A stretch of 64,000 nucleotides of DNA from Histoplasma ohiense. Lineage: Eukaryota; Ascomycota; Eurotiomycetes; Onygenales; Ajellomycetaceae. The notes beneath the pieces were generated by a model. That model worked only from the letters and a program-made list of their open reading frames with translations, had not been told where the DNA came from and did not search any database. Each line of letters opens with the position of its first letter. Positions within the stretch are counted from its first letter, which is position 1. The translations under genes were made by a program, and so were the position numbers. The stretch is taken from contig JAEVHH010000007.1 of assembly GCA_017607445.1 (NCBI GenBank), positions 124,001 to 188,000 of the forward strand, given 5' to 3'. Below are positions 1-12,343 of the stretch, in pieces.

Positions 1-172
1 ATAGTATAGTAGTGTAATGTAGCATAGTGTAGCTAATTGCTAAGGAAGAAAAGAAAGAGAAAGAAGATGTGCGAAATACATACATCGATATATATATACA
101 TATAGAAATAGCAGTAGCGAGAGTATAATGGAAAGAGGTAAGAATAAGCGAAGATAATAAGGAAATAATAAA
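1..172. other. Unassigned AT-rich edge
   Basis: A-rich sequence with TA-rich simple stretches. It does not align with the matching part of element B1 (just upstream of 6755), although the sequence from about 173 onward does. It still holds a few CpG sites, unlike the retrotransposon DNA to its right. I see no gene here. It may be a truncation point of element B2, another repeat, or an assembly join. Confidence 0.4.
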
Positions 173-955
173 TGAGTGCATTACAACAATATCTTGATCT
201 TCACTGATGGATTGCTCACTGAGCATCATAAGCATATACAACAAGTGCTTGACTGTCTACAAAAAGCTGAACTGCAAGTGGACATTGACAAATGCAACTT
301 TGAGATCAAGTCTACAATCTATCTAGAATTCATCATTGAAGCTGAAAAAGATGTACACATGAATTCTAAGAAGATGGAAGCAATTCTCAACTGAGAGACA
401 TCAGTCTCAGTAAAAGAAACTAGAAGCTTTCTAGAGTTTGTCAACTTCTATCAAAGATTTATCAAGAACTTCTTCAATATTGTACAATCACTGATGAATC
501 TGATCTGAAAAGATGCTGTATTTCAATGGACTAACAAAGCAGATGCAGCATTCAAAAAGCTGAAGTGTATATTCACAAGCATCTCAATACTGCAATCATT
601 CAATTCAGATAAGCATACAATTCTTGAAACAGACATCTCAGATTATGTAGTAGATGAAGCACTGATGCAATATGACAATGAAGATGTCTTATAATCTTGT
701 GTCTTTATCTTGAAAAAGATGTCACTCACTGAATGCAACTACAAGATCTACAACAAGAAGCTTCTAGCAATCATACAATGTCTTGAAGAATAGAAATTCA
801 AACTTATAAGTGTTGAGAGATTTGAGATTGTTATCAATCATAAGAATCTAGAGTACTTCACAATCATTTGTAAGCTCACTGAGAGGCATATGTGTTGATC
901 ATTATTTCTTAGCTATTTTTCATTCACAATTTGTTATTGATCTGAAGTAGAGAAC
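173..955 (+). pseudogene. Family B chromovirus pol fragment, RT end and RNase H (element B2, left piece)
   Basis: This piece aligns with B1 from about 6,755 to 7,540. It covers the end of the reverse transcriptase and the RNase H domain; the latter is recognised by the conserved segment reading ILETDISDYVVDEALMQYD. Reading is broken by TGA, TAA and TAG. The piece stops exactly at the AGAAC target duplication (951-955) of the family A insertion and resumes at 21,427 with AGAAC followed by the integrase part of the same element. It is not functional. The upstream gag and protease parts are missing from the window. Confidence 0.85.
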
Positions 956-1226
956 TGTAATAGGCGCAACGGAGATATCTATATTAGAAAATAGCTATAT
1001 GGCGATAGAAGAACACAGAACACGCCAGAATTAATGAAAAGAGACATAGTGCACAGCATTATAGACAGCTGTAGTGCATGGTAGTCATCTATATAATGCT
1101 CACTGATATCTGTAGATATTAGAAGATCAGTGATTAGCTTTGAATAATAGAGATTGCTACCTTCTTAACATTCTACATGTGTACTTCACACTACTCTCAT
1201 AATTATACCTACAACCATCTCTTACA
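956..1226 (+). repeat. 5' LTR of element A2
   Basis: 271 bp, starts TGTAATAGGCGC and ends CTCTTACA. It is homologous over its whole length to the LTRs at 13,365, 20,219 and 21,156, with differences that are almost all transitions. The conserved stretch around 1,130 (CAGTGATTAG) may be the transcript 5' end used for self-priming (see finding). It is preceded by target duplication AGAAC. Confidence 0.93.
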
Positions 1227-1312
1227 ATTCTAATCGCTCTAAACTTTATTTGAGTGGTCCGTTGTTATGCACATCTACAATAAAGCACACAACATTAGTT
1301 AAAACACACAAG

Positions 1313-3570
1313 ATGATCTCAACACATGCAAGATTCCTTGAAAACCAATCTGAATCCTCTACTGCCTCCAATGATCACAATGCACATTTGCAACAGTTGA
1401 ATGATCAAATTCATGAATGAGAGCAGCAATTAGCTATTCTGCATGCACAACAGCAGCTCAATGAGTTGAAAGTGCAGATTCATGAAGATACTCTCATCAA
1501 GTCTCAATTAACTCAGAATATCACCACAGAACCACCACAAAATCAATCTGTGAATGATATGAATAATGATAATGAAACACCACCGAGATTGGAGATTAAG
1601 GACTATTATTGAGGAAAAAATATGTTAGAATTCAAGAACTATAAAGATCACATATTGACTCTCTTTACACATCATCATCAGTATTATTGAAAGGAAGAAC
1701 ACAAGATAAATGATGCTAAACTCTATCTTGACACCCACATTAAGCAGAAATGGTTGAATTTTGTATCATTGTATGAGAGACATGAAGAAGCAATATCATT
1801 GACTTTTGATGATATGTTATCACATCTAGAAATGCAAATTAACAATCCACAGAATCAGCATCAATTGATGAGTCAAAAATTTCAAAACACAAAGCAACAA
1901 GAATAGCAATTGATACACAATTTCTCTAAATATTTTGAAGACTGAGAATACTACTTACCCTCATATAGCAAAGAACAAAGAATGAATAACTTGTATAGTA
2001 AGATATTGAAGATATTACATACTGAACTTGATCATTGAAATCAAGAGCCTCAGAACTACAAAGAGTTGCTTTGAACTCTACAGACTCTCAAGGAAAATAT
2101 GTCAGAGCAACAGCATGCTATTCACAAAGAAAAATCTGCAATATTCATAGAGAATCAGTGTTGCTCTGATAAATCTAGCAACTGTTGAAACAAGAGAAAA
2201 CAAGAGGAACAAACAGATTCAACTGAACAAATCAAGAAAGATAAATATAACTGAATGAAGGAGTGTTCTCACTGTCATAAGAAGAGTCATGTTGCAAATG
2301 ATTGTTGAATGTTACATCTCAAAAAGCACAATCAAGTTCAACAAGCAAAAAACCAGCAATCTCAATCATAGAAGCAGCTGCTGCATTGAGAATACAAACA
2401 ACTAGACTGCAAGATAAATGATTATTGGTGATGAATACATGAATGCTGACAGAAGCAGAATGATTGATGGTGTGGATGCTAGTGAATTCTGATGCAGATG
2501 CAAACTTCATGTCCCACATCTGGGCATCAAAATATTTCTCAAAGACAGAAGATAAATCAAAAGTAGTGGAAGCAGTTGATAATTATAAGATTAAATCATA
2601 TAAACAACAAAGAGCTGCAATGAAGATTATCAATGATGAACATATTCTCTGAGAAGGATTCCATCATTTCAAAGAAGCTGATATTAGTGGATATGACATA
2701 ATTTTGAGCATGTCATGATTGAAAGCTGTGAACTCTGATATCAACTGGGTGTGAAGATGCTGAATCTATAGAAAAGCATCAAATATTAACCACATACATC
2801 TGAATACTGCTAAAGAATTTGCAACATTAATTGATGATGATAATATTATATTCACTGCTTTATCATTACAAGCTGCGAGTGCAGCAACTGAGTCAAATAT
2901 CTCAGATGATTATAAAGATTATCTTGATGTATTTCAAGAAGACATATCTGATGTGGAACACACACCTCACAATCATGCCATAGATCTCAAATCTGGCAAG
3001 AAACCTTCATATCAACTGATATATAACTTATCACCTCAAGAACTCTCCGTCCTTCAAGAATATATTGAAAAAGCATTAGAGAAGAATTGAATACATCCAT
3101 TCAAGAGCCCAGCAGACACATCAGTATTATTCACACTCAAGAAAGATGAAACTCTGCATCTTTGCATGAATTATTGAGAATTGAATGAAATAACAGTCAA
3201 GAATTGATATCCACTGCCCTTGATAAATGAAATACTTGATAGATTAGCAGATGCCAAAATATATACACAGCTGAACCTTAGAGATGTGTATCATAGAATT
3301 TGCATACAAGCAGAGAATGAATGAAAAACAGCATTTCAAACACAATATGAACACTTTGAATATCTAGTCTTATCTTTTGAACTAATCAATGCCTCTGTGA
3401 TCTTTCAATCTTATATCAACAAAGCCCTCAGTGATCTTTTAGATGTATATTGCATGGCTTATCTCAACAATATTGTAATCTATTCAAACACACTTGATGA
3501 ACATGTTGTCCATGTTAAGAACGTGCTGAAATGGTTAAGGCGATGGAAACTATATGCCAAACTTAGTAAG
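1313..3570 (+). pseudogene. Family A gag, protease and N-terminal RT (element A2, first segment)
   Basis: Aligns with A1 positions 13,722 to about 15,980. A Gag start codon is at 1,313. The zinc knuckle C-x2-C-x4-H-x4-C lies near 2,266-2,307, and the RT palm segment near 3,440-3,490. The RT active-site box, expected as Y-x-D-D, reads Y-L-N-N here, as expected if an ancestral CTCGACGA lost both CpG sites by G to A change. Many in-frame TGA codons. The segment ends at the GTAAG target site (3,566-3,570) of element B1 and resumes at 9,794. Confidence 0.88.
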
Positions 3571-4167
3571 TGTGACGGGTTAGCACCCGTTAGTAATTAA
3601 CTTACGCAATCAACTCCCCTCCTGCACCTGCTCATTCCTGGCTGTTGTGACCTTGTGTAACCCTCGATGTTCTTCCGCTCTGTGCTCCGCGCTTGTGTAG
3701 TTTCTAATGATTCTTTCATGTAGCTCTTAACATTCTTCCACTCTGTGCTCTGCACTCATATAATCTCTAATGATTCTTCTGTGTAGCTTCTTATGTTCTT
3801 CTGCTCTGTGTTCCATGCTTGTGTAGTCTCTAACAATTCTTTCATGTAGCTCCTTACATTCTTCTGCTCTGTGTTCTATGCTTGTGTAGTCTCTAACAAT
3901 TCTTTCACATAGCTCTCAATGATTCCCCCACCCCACATTCCACACTTGTGTAACTTCTAATGATTCTTATGTGTACCTCTTAATGTTCTTCCACTCTGTG
4001 CTTCACTGTGGAGCAGCTTCTGATATTCTTCTGCTCTGAACTTTTCTCTATAAGAATTCTCTTTGTACAATCTTTTCTTCTGATTTCTTTTCTCTTTCTT
4101 TTCTTAATCAATTTGTAATCTGTAATTAGAATAGTATCAAATTGTTAATCAAAGTACATCTGTTACA
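3571..4167 (+). repeat. 5' LTR of element B1
   Basis: 597 bp. It contains five units of a 63-bp tandem repeat (recurring TCTAA landmarks at 3,703, 3,766, 3,829, 3,892 and 3,956). Downstream of the repeats are a TATAAG-like box near 4,051 and the stretch AATCAATTTGTAA at 4,106-4,118, which matches the primer-binding site in reverse complement. The likely layout is U3 3,571-4,105 and R-U5 4,106-4,167. This division is an inference from the priming match. Confidence 0.93.
3703..4018 (+). repeat. 63-bp tandem repeat inside family B LTR, about 5 units
   Basis: The units share the skeleton TCTAATGATTCTTC, GTGTAGCTC, and TTCTTCCACTCTGTGCTC, with C/T variation. Spacing between equivalent landmarks is 63, 63, 63 and 64 bp. 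The 3' LTR of B1 also carries five units, the B3 LTR four, and the B2 LTR three, so the array changes length by whole units. Its place upstream of the inferred transcript start suggests an enhancer-like U3 array, but that role is inferred only. Confidence 0.85.
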
Positions 4168-4180
4168 TTACAAATTGATT
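4168..4180 (+). promoter_or_regulatory. Self-priming primer-binding site of B1
   Basis: The 13 bases TTACAAATTGATT begin exactly at the LTR junction. They are the perfect reverse complement of LTR positions 4,106-4,118. This is the arrangement of Tf1-type elements, whose own transcript 5' end folds back to prime reverse transcription instead of a tRNA. No tRNA-3'-end complement is evident at this position. Confidence 0.75.
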
Positions 4181-4563
4181 CTTCTGCATTTTAGATTCAA
4201 GTGTCTCATTATTAGTTCTTACATCTGAGTGTGTCATTTAAGGCCTGAGTGTCTTGTTATCAGTTCTTACATCTGAGTGCATTGTTTACAGGTCTGAGTG
4301 CCTAGTCATTACAAGAGATCTCTTGTGAGCTTGAGTGCTCTTATCATTAGTTATATAGACTGTTGTGTCTAAGTGTCTGAAACACAATCAACTGTGTTCT
4401 ATAAGGCCTGAGTGTCTATGAACTGTAACACTGTGAATAGTGTTCATGAAGAAGCTTGATCAAACTTAGCACCACAACACTGTGAATAGTGTCTGTGAGA
4501 GGACTGAGTGTCTACAAGTATTTCTTTTCTTTTTTTTATTATTATATGTTCTTAGATATTGAA

Positions 4564-5625
4564 ATGAACTACAAGCAATTCTACAAACACCCATCACATT
4601 CAAACATGATGGATGATAACTTAGATCTATGAAGCATTCTCCAGCAGCAGATGCTACAGATAGCTGAATTGCAATGATGACTTGCTGAGATGAGTACTTC
4701 TGTGTTTATCATTCCTTCTACACCCACACCTCACAAAAAGCCCTCAAAAGAGAAGCTCTCAATCCTTGACAAATATAAGAGAGATCTAGCACTCTATCTC
4801 ACATGGAAGTCAAAAGTGAACACCAAATTGAACATTGATGAATGAGCAATAAGCTCACTATCCAATCAGATGTGGTATATTCATAGCAGGTTGGATGATG
4901 ATGTGTTAGCAAAATTCCAACCCTGGATGAGTCATTGCCAGAATCATCAGTGTATGTCAGAGCTAGTCTTTCAACAACTCAACTCCCTCTTCCTCAATTC
5001 TATACTTCAAGTCAAGATGTTGAACTGACTAAATCAGACTCATCAGATGAATGTTGTGTTGGCAACTTATCTTTCTGAATTCAATCACAAGCTTCTAGAA
5101 GCAGATGGGCAAGACTGGAATGACATCATCAAGATTAACATATTGTTCAAGAACTTGAACTTTCAATTGCATAACTGAAATGTAGAGTGTTCAAAGTTCT
5201 CAACATACAGCAAATTCTGTGCTGATCTTCATCTGTTGAACAATGATCTGTCTCAGTTCTGTGCACTTCAAAATTGTAGAGAATTCTGCTGAACAAATGT
5301 ATACATCTTGAACCACTCTGCAGCATCCTCTGCCTCTGAATCAGAATCAATGAACTGAATCCCACACATGAACACAAGCTGCCTGAGAGTTCTCAACATC
5401 TCAGAAAAGAATGCCACCAACTGAATTGCCAGAGAAGTCTGCATACACTGTGACAAGTCAGAGCACTTCACAAACCAATGTCTGAATGCAATCACTCTGA
5501 GTAAACCCCTCATGCATGTGAACACTGTGTTGTCTGTAGATAGGCAAGAACAGGGAAAAGATGAGCTCTCACTCTAAAACATGAATGAGAGCTCAAGAAG
5601 CAAAAAGCTAGCTGAAGATTCAAGC
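4564..5625 (+). pseudogene. Family B Gag remnant
   Basis: The reading frame from the ATG at 4,564 is broken by TGA codons. It keeps a capsid-like region (4,760-5,150) and a zinc knuckle C-x2-C-x4-H-x4-C near 5,442-5,483 (CIHCDKSEHFTNQC). The product would be the structural Gag protein that packages the element RNA. It is a pseudogene in this copy. The frame between Gag and the protease part is uncertain because of decay. Confidence 0.75.
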
Positions 5626-5630
5626 AGAAG

Positions 5631-8600
5631 ATGCAAGTGGACACAATCATAGTTTCTGCTATTGTAAATAGCCTAGTCAACATACAAGCAATGATAGACA
5701 GTGATTTTCTTCATTACACTCTTATAGACATTCAGCTGGTTGAGAAGCATAAGCTTCAGCATATCCCCTTTTTCAAGCTGTGTAAGCTTAGTGGATTTGA
5801 TGATTCCAGAGGATCAGCCTCCTACAACATGGTAAGATTTAACATCAATGTAGAAAGACATGAGAAAAAGAATGTATATGTATACAAAATACAAAGCCTT
5901 GAATACAATCTAATACTCAGTCTATCATGACTCACAGAATTTGGAACCTTGTTGAACACACACAATCACTGTCTTATTTTCTCAGAAGATGACTGTGTTT
6001 ACAAGAAGAATGTCAATAGAACTGCTGATCTCACTCAGATATCAGTGAAAGCATACAAACTACTAACCCATCAAGTGCATGAGAAGAAGAACATCCAAGT
6101 GTTCACTGCTAGTATAATGAATATCAAAAAAGTGTTAGAAAAGTTAGAACTCAAAGATCTCAAGAAACCACACAAGAAACTATCTGAATCATACAAAGAC
6201 TTTGCAGATGTGTTCAATGAGAAAGAAGCTGAAAAGCTTCCCTCTCACTGAGAACCTGGTATAGATCATACAATCAAGCTCATTAAGAAAGATGATAAAA
6301 ACTCACAACCACTCTGAGATTCTTTCTACAGCATATCACATGACAAGCTCCTCATTCTACAAAAAACACTCAACAGATTACTGAACAAAGACTTCATTTG
6401 TATTAGCAACTCATCCACTACAGCATCTGTACTGTTCACAAAGAAATCAGAAGAAGGCTTATGATTCTGCATTGACTACTGAGAACTCAACAAGATTACA
6501 TGAAAGAACTGATATCCTCTCTCACTCATCAACAAAACACTTGAATGAATAGAAAAAGCAAAATGATTTACAAAGCTTGACATCTCTGCAGCCTTCTATA
6601 AGATAAGAATTAATGAAGATGACAAATGACTAACCACTTTTCATACACATTACAGATTATACAAATGAACAGTGACCCTCTTTGAATTAGTGAACACTTC
6701 AAACATATTTCAGAAATACATTAACTGAGCTCTATGAGATCTGCTTGATGAGATCACCTCAGTGTATATGAATGATATTCTGATCTTCACTGATGAACTG
6801 CTCACTGAGCATCACAAGTACATATGACAAGTGCTTGACTGTCTATGTAAAGTCAGACTGCAAGTGGACATTGATAAGTGTGACTTCAATACCAAGTCTA
6901 CAATCTATCTAGAATTCATCATTGAAGCTGAAAAAGGCATATGCATGGATTCTAAGAAGATGGAAGCAATCCTCAACTGAGAGGCATCAGTCTCAGTAAA
7001 AGAAACTAGAAGCTTTCTAGAATTTATCAACTTCTATCAAAGATTCATCAAAGACTTCTCCAATATCATACAACCACTGATGGATCTGATCTGAAAAGAC
7101 ACTGTATTTCAATGAACTGACAAAGCAGACACAGTATTCAAAAAGCTGAAGTGTATATTCACAAGCACTTCAATGCTGCAATCATTCAATTCAGATAAGC
7201 ATACAATTCTTGAAACAGATGCCTCAGATTATGTAGTAGATGGAGCACTAATGCAATATGATAACAAAGATATTCTACAACTCTGTGCCTTCATTTCAAA
7301 AAAGATGTTGCCCACTGAATGCAACTACAAGATCTATGACAAGAAGCTCCTAGCAATCATATAATATCTCAAAGAATGAGAGTCTGAACTTATGAGTGTT
7401 GAGAAGTTTGAGATTGTTATCAATCATAAGAACTTAGAATACTTCATAATCACTCATAAGCTTACTGAGAGACATATGTGTTGATCATTGTTTCTTAGCT
7501 GTTTTTCATTCACAATTTGTTATTGATCTGAAGTAGAGAACACTCTTGCAGATGCTCTGTTCCACTGAGAATAAGATATACTATCTGATGATCTAGATGA
7601 CAGATGGAAATATCAAGAGCATTGATTAATCAACTCTGCAATCATAGAAAGTTCTACACAATCAGACAAACCCCACATACATATCAACCAGTTCCAAGCT
7701 CAAGAACCCTCACTCAAAGAACAATGGAGACTAGCAGCAGAAGCAGATGAATTCTGACAGTAAGTTGCTGAAGTTATACAAAGTAAAGCATCTTGATTCT
7801 CTGCAGATGTATACCCAAGAATGAATATCTCAGCATGTTTGATTGATGATGACAACTGTTTACACTTTTGAGATAGGTGATGGATCTCTGATTCAGAATC
7901 TCTACAAACACAGATCATGCAAGAAATTCATGACTTGTCAATGATCAGACACTCAGAATATGAAATCATGTACAATATTATCACTCAAGAATTCTACTAG
8001 CCAGATATGTCAAAGAATATACATCAGTTTGTACACAACTGTGATTGCTGTGGCTCAGTGACAGCATGATATGAACACTGAAAAGGGATGCTGAAGCCTC
8101 TATCTGTCTTCAACTGAACTTGATGTGATATAGCTATTGATTTTGCAGTTTTCTTATCTGAAAGCAGAGGTTCTATGAACATTCTAGTCATTGTCAACTG
8201 ACTCAGCAAGAGTGTAATACTACAGCTCTGTGACAAGATGAATGTCAAAGTAGTTGCAGATGTCTTTGTCAGAAGCTCATTCTATTGTATACACAGTCTG
8301 CCTTCATTCATTGTGTCAGATAGAGACAGTCAATTCATCAGCACACTCTGAGCCTGCATATGCCAATTATTAAGAATTGAATGAAAGTTATCAATGACAT
8401 ATCATTCAGAGACTGATGGAGTTACTGAGAGAATGATACAAATAGTAAAGAACATTCTCTGTAAGTTCTGCAATTATATACAAGACAACTGAAGCAATCT
8501 GCTGCTACACACTGAGATTATGATTAACAGTTGAAATTCTGCTACAACAGATGTAAGCTCATTCTTTCTTCTATACAGATACAACTTAGAGATTCTGAAC

Positions 8601-9190
8601 TTTTCTAAGACTCTCTGAGAAACCATGCATGTCTGCAGCTCAATACAGACAGCAGAGAATATTGTGAGCAAGCTGAAGAAAGCTCATAAATGAGCAGAAG
8701 CTTCAATGATCAGCATTTAGTAAGATTATAAGAATCAAGCAAACATCAGAAGAAGTTCTACAATCTGATATTATATAGAAGACAAAGTCTGACTGAATCT
8801 CAAGAACATAAGAACAGATCATCTCTTGTGTACACTAGATTACCACCACATCAAGTATACAGTGAAGAAAGTGCTAGATATACATGATTATTGACTCAAC
8901 ACTCTGTCTGGCATCCACAATGTCTTTCATATGAATCTGCTCCAACCCGCGGCTGAGGATCCATTCCCCTCACAGAGAACCTCCAATTGACAGCCATCTA
9001 TCATTGTAGAAGAAGACAACAAGCTTGAATGAGAAATTGAAGCAATTCTTGATGATAGAACCAACTACCATCACTGTGAATATCTCATCAAATGAGTAGA
9101 ATACAATTGTCTGATCTGGAAATCTGCATCTGTCTTGGAGGACACTGCTGCCCTTGACATCTATGAGTTCTCACTCACTCTGATAGAGGG
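5631..9190 (+). pseudogene. Family B Pol remnant: protease, RT, RNase H, integrase, chromodomain
   Basis: The order of parts is seen by translation through stops. Protease-like segment 5,631-5,930; RT about 6,180-7,050, with the catalytic Y-x-D-D box degraded to Y-M-N-D near 6,766; RNase H around 7,170-7,500; integrase 7,900-8,700, with a C-x2-C pair of the zinc-binding part (HNCDCC) near 8,036 and the core motif VSDRDSQF near 8,306. A C-terminal chromodomain (about 9,025-9,185) reads EIEAILDDRTN, then CEYLIK. Chromodomains bind methylated histone tails and steer chromoviruses to heterochromatin. Trp and Arg positions are repeatedly TGA. Not translatable. Confidence 0.88.
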
Positions 9191-9196
9191 GGATAA

Positions 9197-9793
9197 TGTG
9201 ACAGATTAGCATCTGTTAGTAATTAACTTATACAACCAACTCTTCTTCTGCATCTGCTTGTTTCTGACTGTTGTGATTTTATATAACCCTCAATGTTCTT
9301 CTGCTCTGTGCTTCATACTTATATAGTTTCTAACAATTCTTCTGTGTAGCTCTTAATGTTCTTCCACTCTGTGCTCTGCACTTGTATAGTCTCTAACAAT
9401 TCTTTCACATAGCTTCTTATGTTCCCCCACTCTGTGTTCCACATTTGTATAGTCTCTAATGATTCTTCTGTGTAGCTTCTTACATTCTCTCACTCTGTGT
9501 TCTGCACTCATATAGTCTCTAATGATTCTTCTGTATAGTTCTCAATGATTCCTCCACCCCACATTCTGCACTCATGTAACTTCTAACAATTCTTACATGT
9601 ATCTTTTAATGTTCTTCCACTCCATGCTCCACTGTGGAGCGGCTTCTGATATTCTTCCACCTCAAACTTTCCTCTATAAGAACCCTCTTTGTACAATCTT
9701 TTCTTCTGATTTCTTTTCTCTTTCTTTCCTTAATCAATTCGTAATCTGTAATTAGAATAGTACCAAATCGTTAATTGAAGTACGCCCGTTACA
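9197..9793 (+). repeat. 3' LTR of element B1
   Basis: 597 bp, the same length as the 5' LTR, with five 63-bp units. It keeps AATCAATTCGTAA where the 5' LTR has a decayed TTTG, so the ancestral self-priming stretch held a CpG. It is followed by target duplication GTAAG at 9,794-9,798 and then by the RT sequence of A2. Confidence 0.93.
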
Positions 9794-9798
9794 GTAAG

Positions 9799-12340
9799 TG
9801 TACATTCCACACAACAGAAATTGGATTTTTGAGTTTTGTGGTTATCATGCAGAGCATTACTGTTGAGAAATGCTGTGTCAACACAATTCTAGATTGATCA
9901 GAACCACAAACTATAAACAAATTGCAAATATTTCTAGAATTCATCAATTTCTATTGTTGATTCATATACAAGTTCTCAATAATAACAGCATCTCTGACTG
10001 AATTGTTAAAAGATTACAAAACAAAAAGAGGGAAGAATAACACATCTGTTCAGTTAGACAAAAACTGCAAGCATGCAATTTTGCAGTTAAAAGAATGCTT
10101 TACAAAAGCATCATTGTTGGTCCACTTTGATCCACAGTAAAAGCTCTGTATAGAAACAGATGGATCTGATGTTGCAATCACCACAGTAATATCACAATTA
10201 ATGAATGATGATCACTGACATCTGATCACATTTTGGTCTAGAAAGCTCACAGAAACAGAAAGATGTTATCAAACATATGATCTAGAAATGTTACCAATTG
10301 TAGAAGCTTTCAGACAATGACACCACTATTTACATGATAGCAGGCATTCAATAACTGTTTTATCTGATCATGCTAATCTCCAGTGCTTCATGACAACAAA
10401 GCAGCTAAATGAGCATCAGATTTGCTGGATGGAAATACTCTCAGCATTCAATTTTGAAATAGAGCACTGTTCTGAGAAAAATAATTCTGCAGATGCATCA
10501 AATCATCATTCAGATTTTGTAAAACACACAGCTTTCTTGACAGAGCTCTCTATTCTACAAAAGAAGCTGTGTAAGAGGATCTTTAAGTCACTAAAGACAA
10601 AAGAAAACACAAAGTTAAATCAATGTGTCAAGATGATGTGAAAAGATCTGCAAGCTAATGAAAATTGTTGAGTAAAGAGATCTGTAGTCATTGATGACAA
10701 TAACTTCTGCAGAATAAAGAATGCATCTGTGGATGAGAACAAGATCACAGACATTACAGAGTTAAATCTAGAGACTCTGATATCATGAATTCTAGCTGTC
10801 AAGATATTTGAGTCTGAGACAGTCTATTATGAAGAAATAGCTGAATCTATCATTGAACTTTTACTGCAGATTCAGAATAGAGACATCAGCATATCTGAAC
10901 TTCACAGAAGACTAGAGATGAGTGATGTTAGTGTAGATAATTGTTCAATCTGAGCAGTAGATAAAGATGATCTGCTCAGAAAAGATGATAAAGTCTATAT
11001 ATCACAAGACAAAGCTGTAAGACATGAAATAATGAAAATGAATCACAATGATTCTCAAGGTGGCCATTTTGGATGTGACAAAATCATCAAAGCAATCAAA
11101 TGCAAGTACTTGTGACATGGTATGAGCAATGAGATTGCAGAATATGTGAGAACTTGTGATGTTTGTCAATACATCAAGATACCACAGCACAAGCTGTACA
11201 GATTGCTACAACCACATTCAGTGTCAGATAAGAAATAACATACAATTAGCATGAACTTTATTGAAGATCTGTCAGATAATAAAAAGAGAAGTCAAACCTA
11301 TAATGCTATTGTTGTATTTGTTGATTTATTCATCAAATGAGTCATAATTGTGCCCACATCTTCAGAGCTAGATGCAGAAGAACTTGCAGATATCATTGTA
11401 TGAAGAATTGTGAAGAACTTTGATCTATCTGCAAACATTATTAGCAACTGAGATTCATTAATAAATAGCAAGTTTTGATCAACATTATGTTATCTGCTTC
11501 ATGTCCAACAAAAATTATCGACAGCATTCCACCCACAAACTGACAGCCAGACAGAATGATTGAATCAGATGATTGAACATTATCTTCACACATATTGCAG
11601 CTACCAGCAAGATAATTGGATAGAATGGATTCCTCTGATGCAATGAGCATATAACAACATCTTCCACACATTGATAAAAATGACATCATCTGAAGCAATG
11701 ATCAGCCGATCAACTGAACTTTGCATAGACATGAAACCTCCAAGCACAGGCACATCAAAATCAGCAATGGAACAAGTAGAATGAATGAAGTAAGTGGAGA
11801 ACAAGATCTGAGAATGCCTGAAAGCTGTCAAAACAGCTGAGAAAAAGTATTACAATCAGCATCATATATCAAAAAGCTTTAAGATAGAGGACTGAGTAAT
11901 GCTGCATACAAAAAACATATCCATCTTACAACTCTCATTCAAACTAGATCATTGATTTTTGAGTCTCTTTCAAATAATTGATATCTGTGGTACACAGGTG
12001 TACAAACTGAAACTCATGCTGCAATATAAAGAAATTCATTTCATATTCCATGTTTCCCTTCTTGAACCATATCACATGCACAACAGACAAATCCCACAAG
12101 CAGAACTGATAATTATAAACACACAAGAGAAATGAGAAGTTGAAGCTATATTAGACAAATATCAGTATCACAGTCAAACACAGTATCTTATCAAATGGAA
12201 AGATTGTACAGACACAGACAATTCTTGGAAACCCAAGGAAAATTTGATGAACAGTCAGGAGTACTTGAAACAGTTTAATAAAATCTATCAGAAGCCAGTC
12301 AGTAAACAAAAATGAAGAAGATGATAATGACTGCTGAATA
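9799..12340 (+). pseudogene. Family A RT C-terminus, RNase H, integrase and chromodomain (element A2, second segment)
   Basis: Continues A2 after the B1 insertion and aligns with A1 about 15,980-18,510. RNase H runs about 10,080-10,530, with the zinc-binding part of integrase near 11,150 (TCDVCQ), the integrase core about 11,240-11,600, and a chromodomain near 12,130-12,240. Reading is broken by TGA and a few TAA and TAG. It converges tail to tail with the antisense gene remnant that starts at 12,344. Confidence 0.87.
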
Positions 12341-12343
12341 TAT

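Larger units (their letters stand above)
3571..9793 (+). mobile_element. Element B1: complete family B Ty3/gypsy chromovirus
   Basis: 6,223 bp, bounded by two 597-bp LTRs (3,571-4,167 and 9,197-9,793) starting TGTGAC and ending GTTACA. The duplication GTAAG lies at 3,566-3,570 and 9,794-9,798. A polypurine tract (GAGGGGGATAA) sits directly before the 3' LTR. The internal order is Gag with zinc knuckle, protease, RT, RNase H, integrase, chromodomain. It is inserted into the RT region of A2. Coding frames are destroyed, chiefly by TGA codons. It is the only complete family B copy in the window. Confidence 0.95.

Noticed and set aside
3703..4018. Regular 63-bp repeats resembling a CRISPR array
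   Set aside because: Whole units repeat with no unique spacers, they lie in LTRs, and the organism is a eukaryote.
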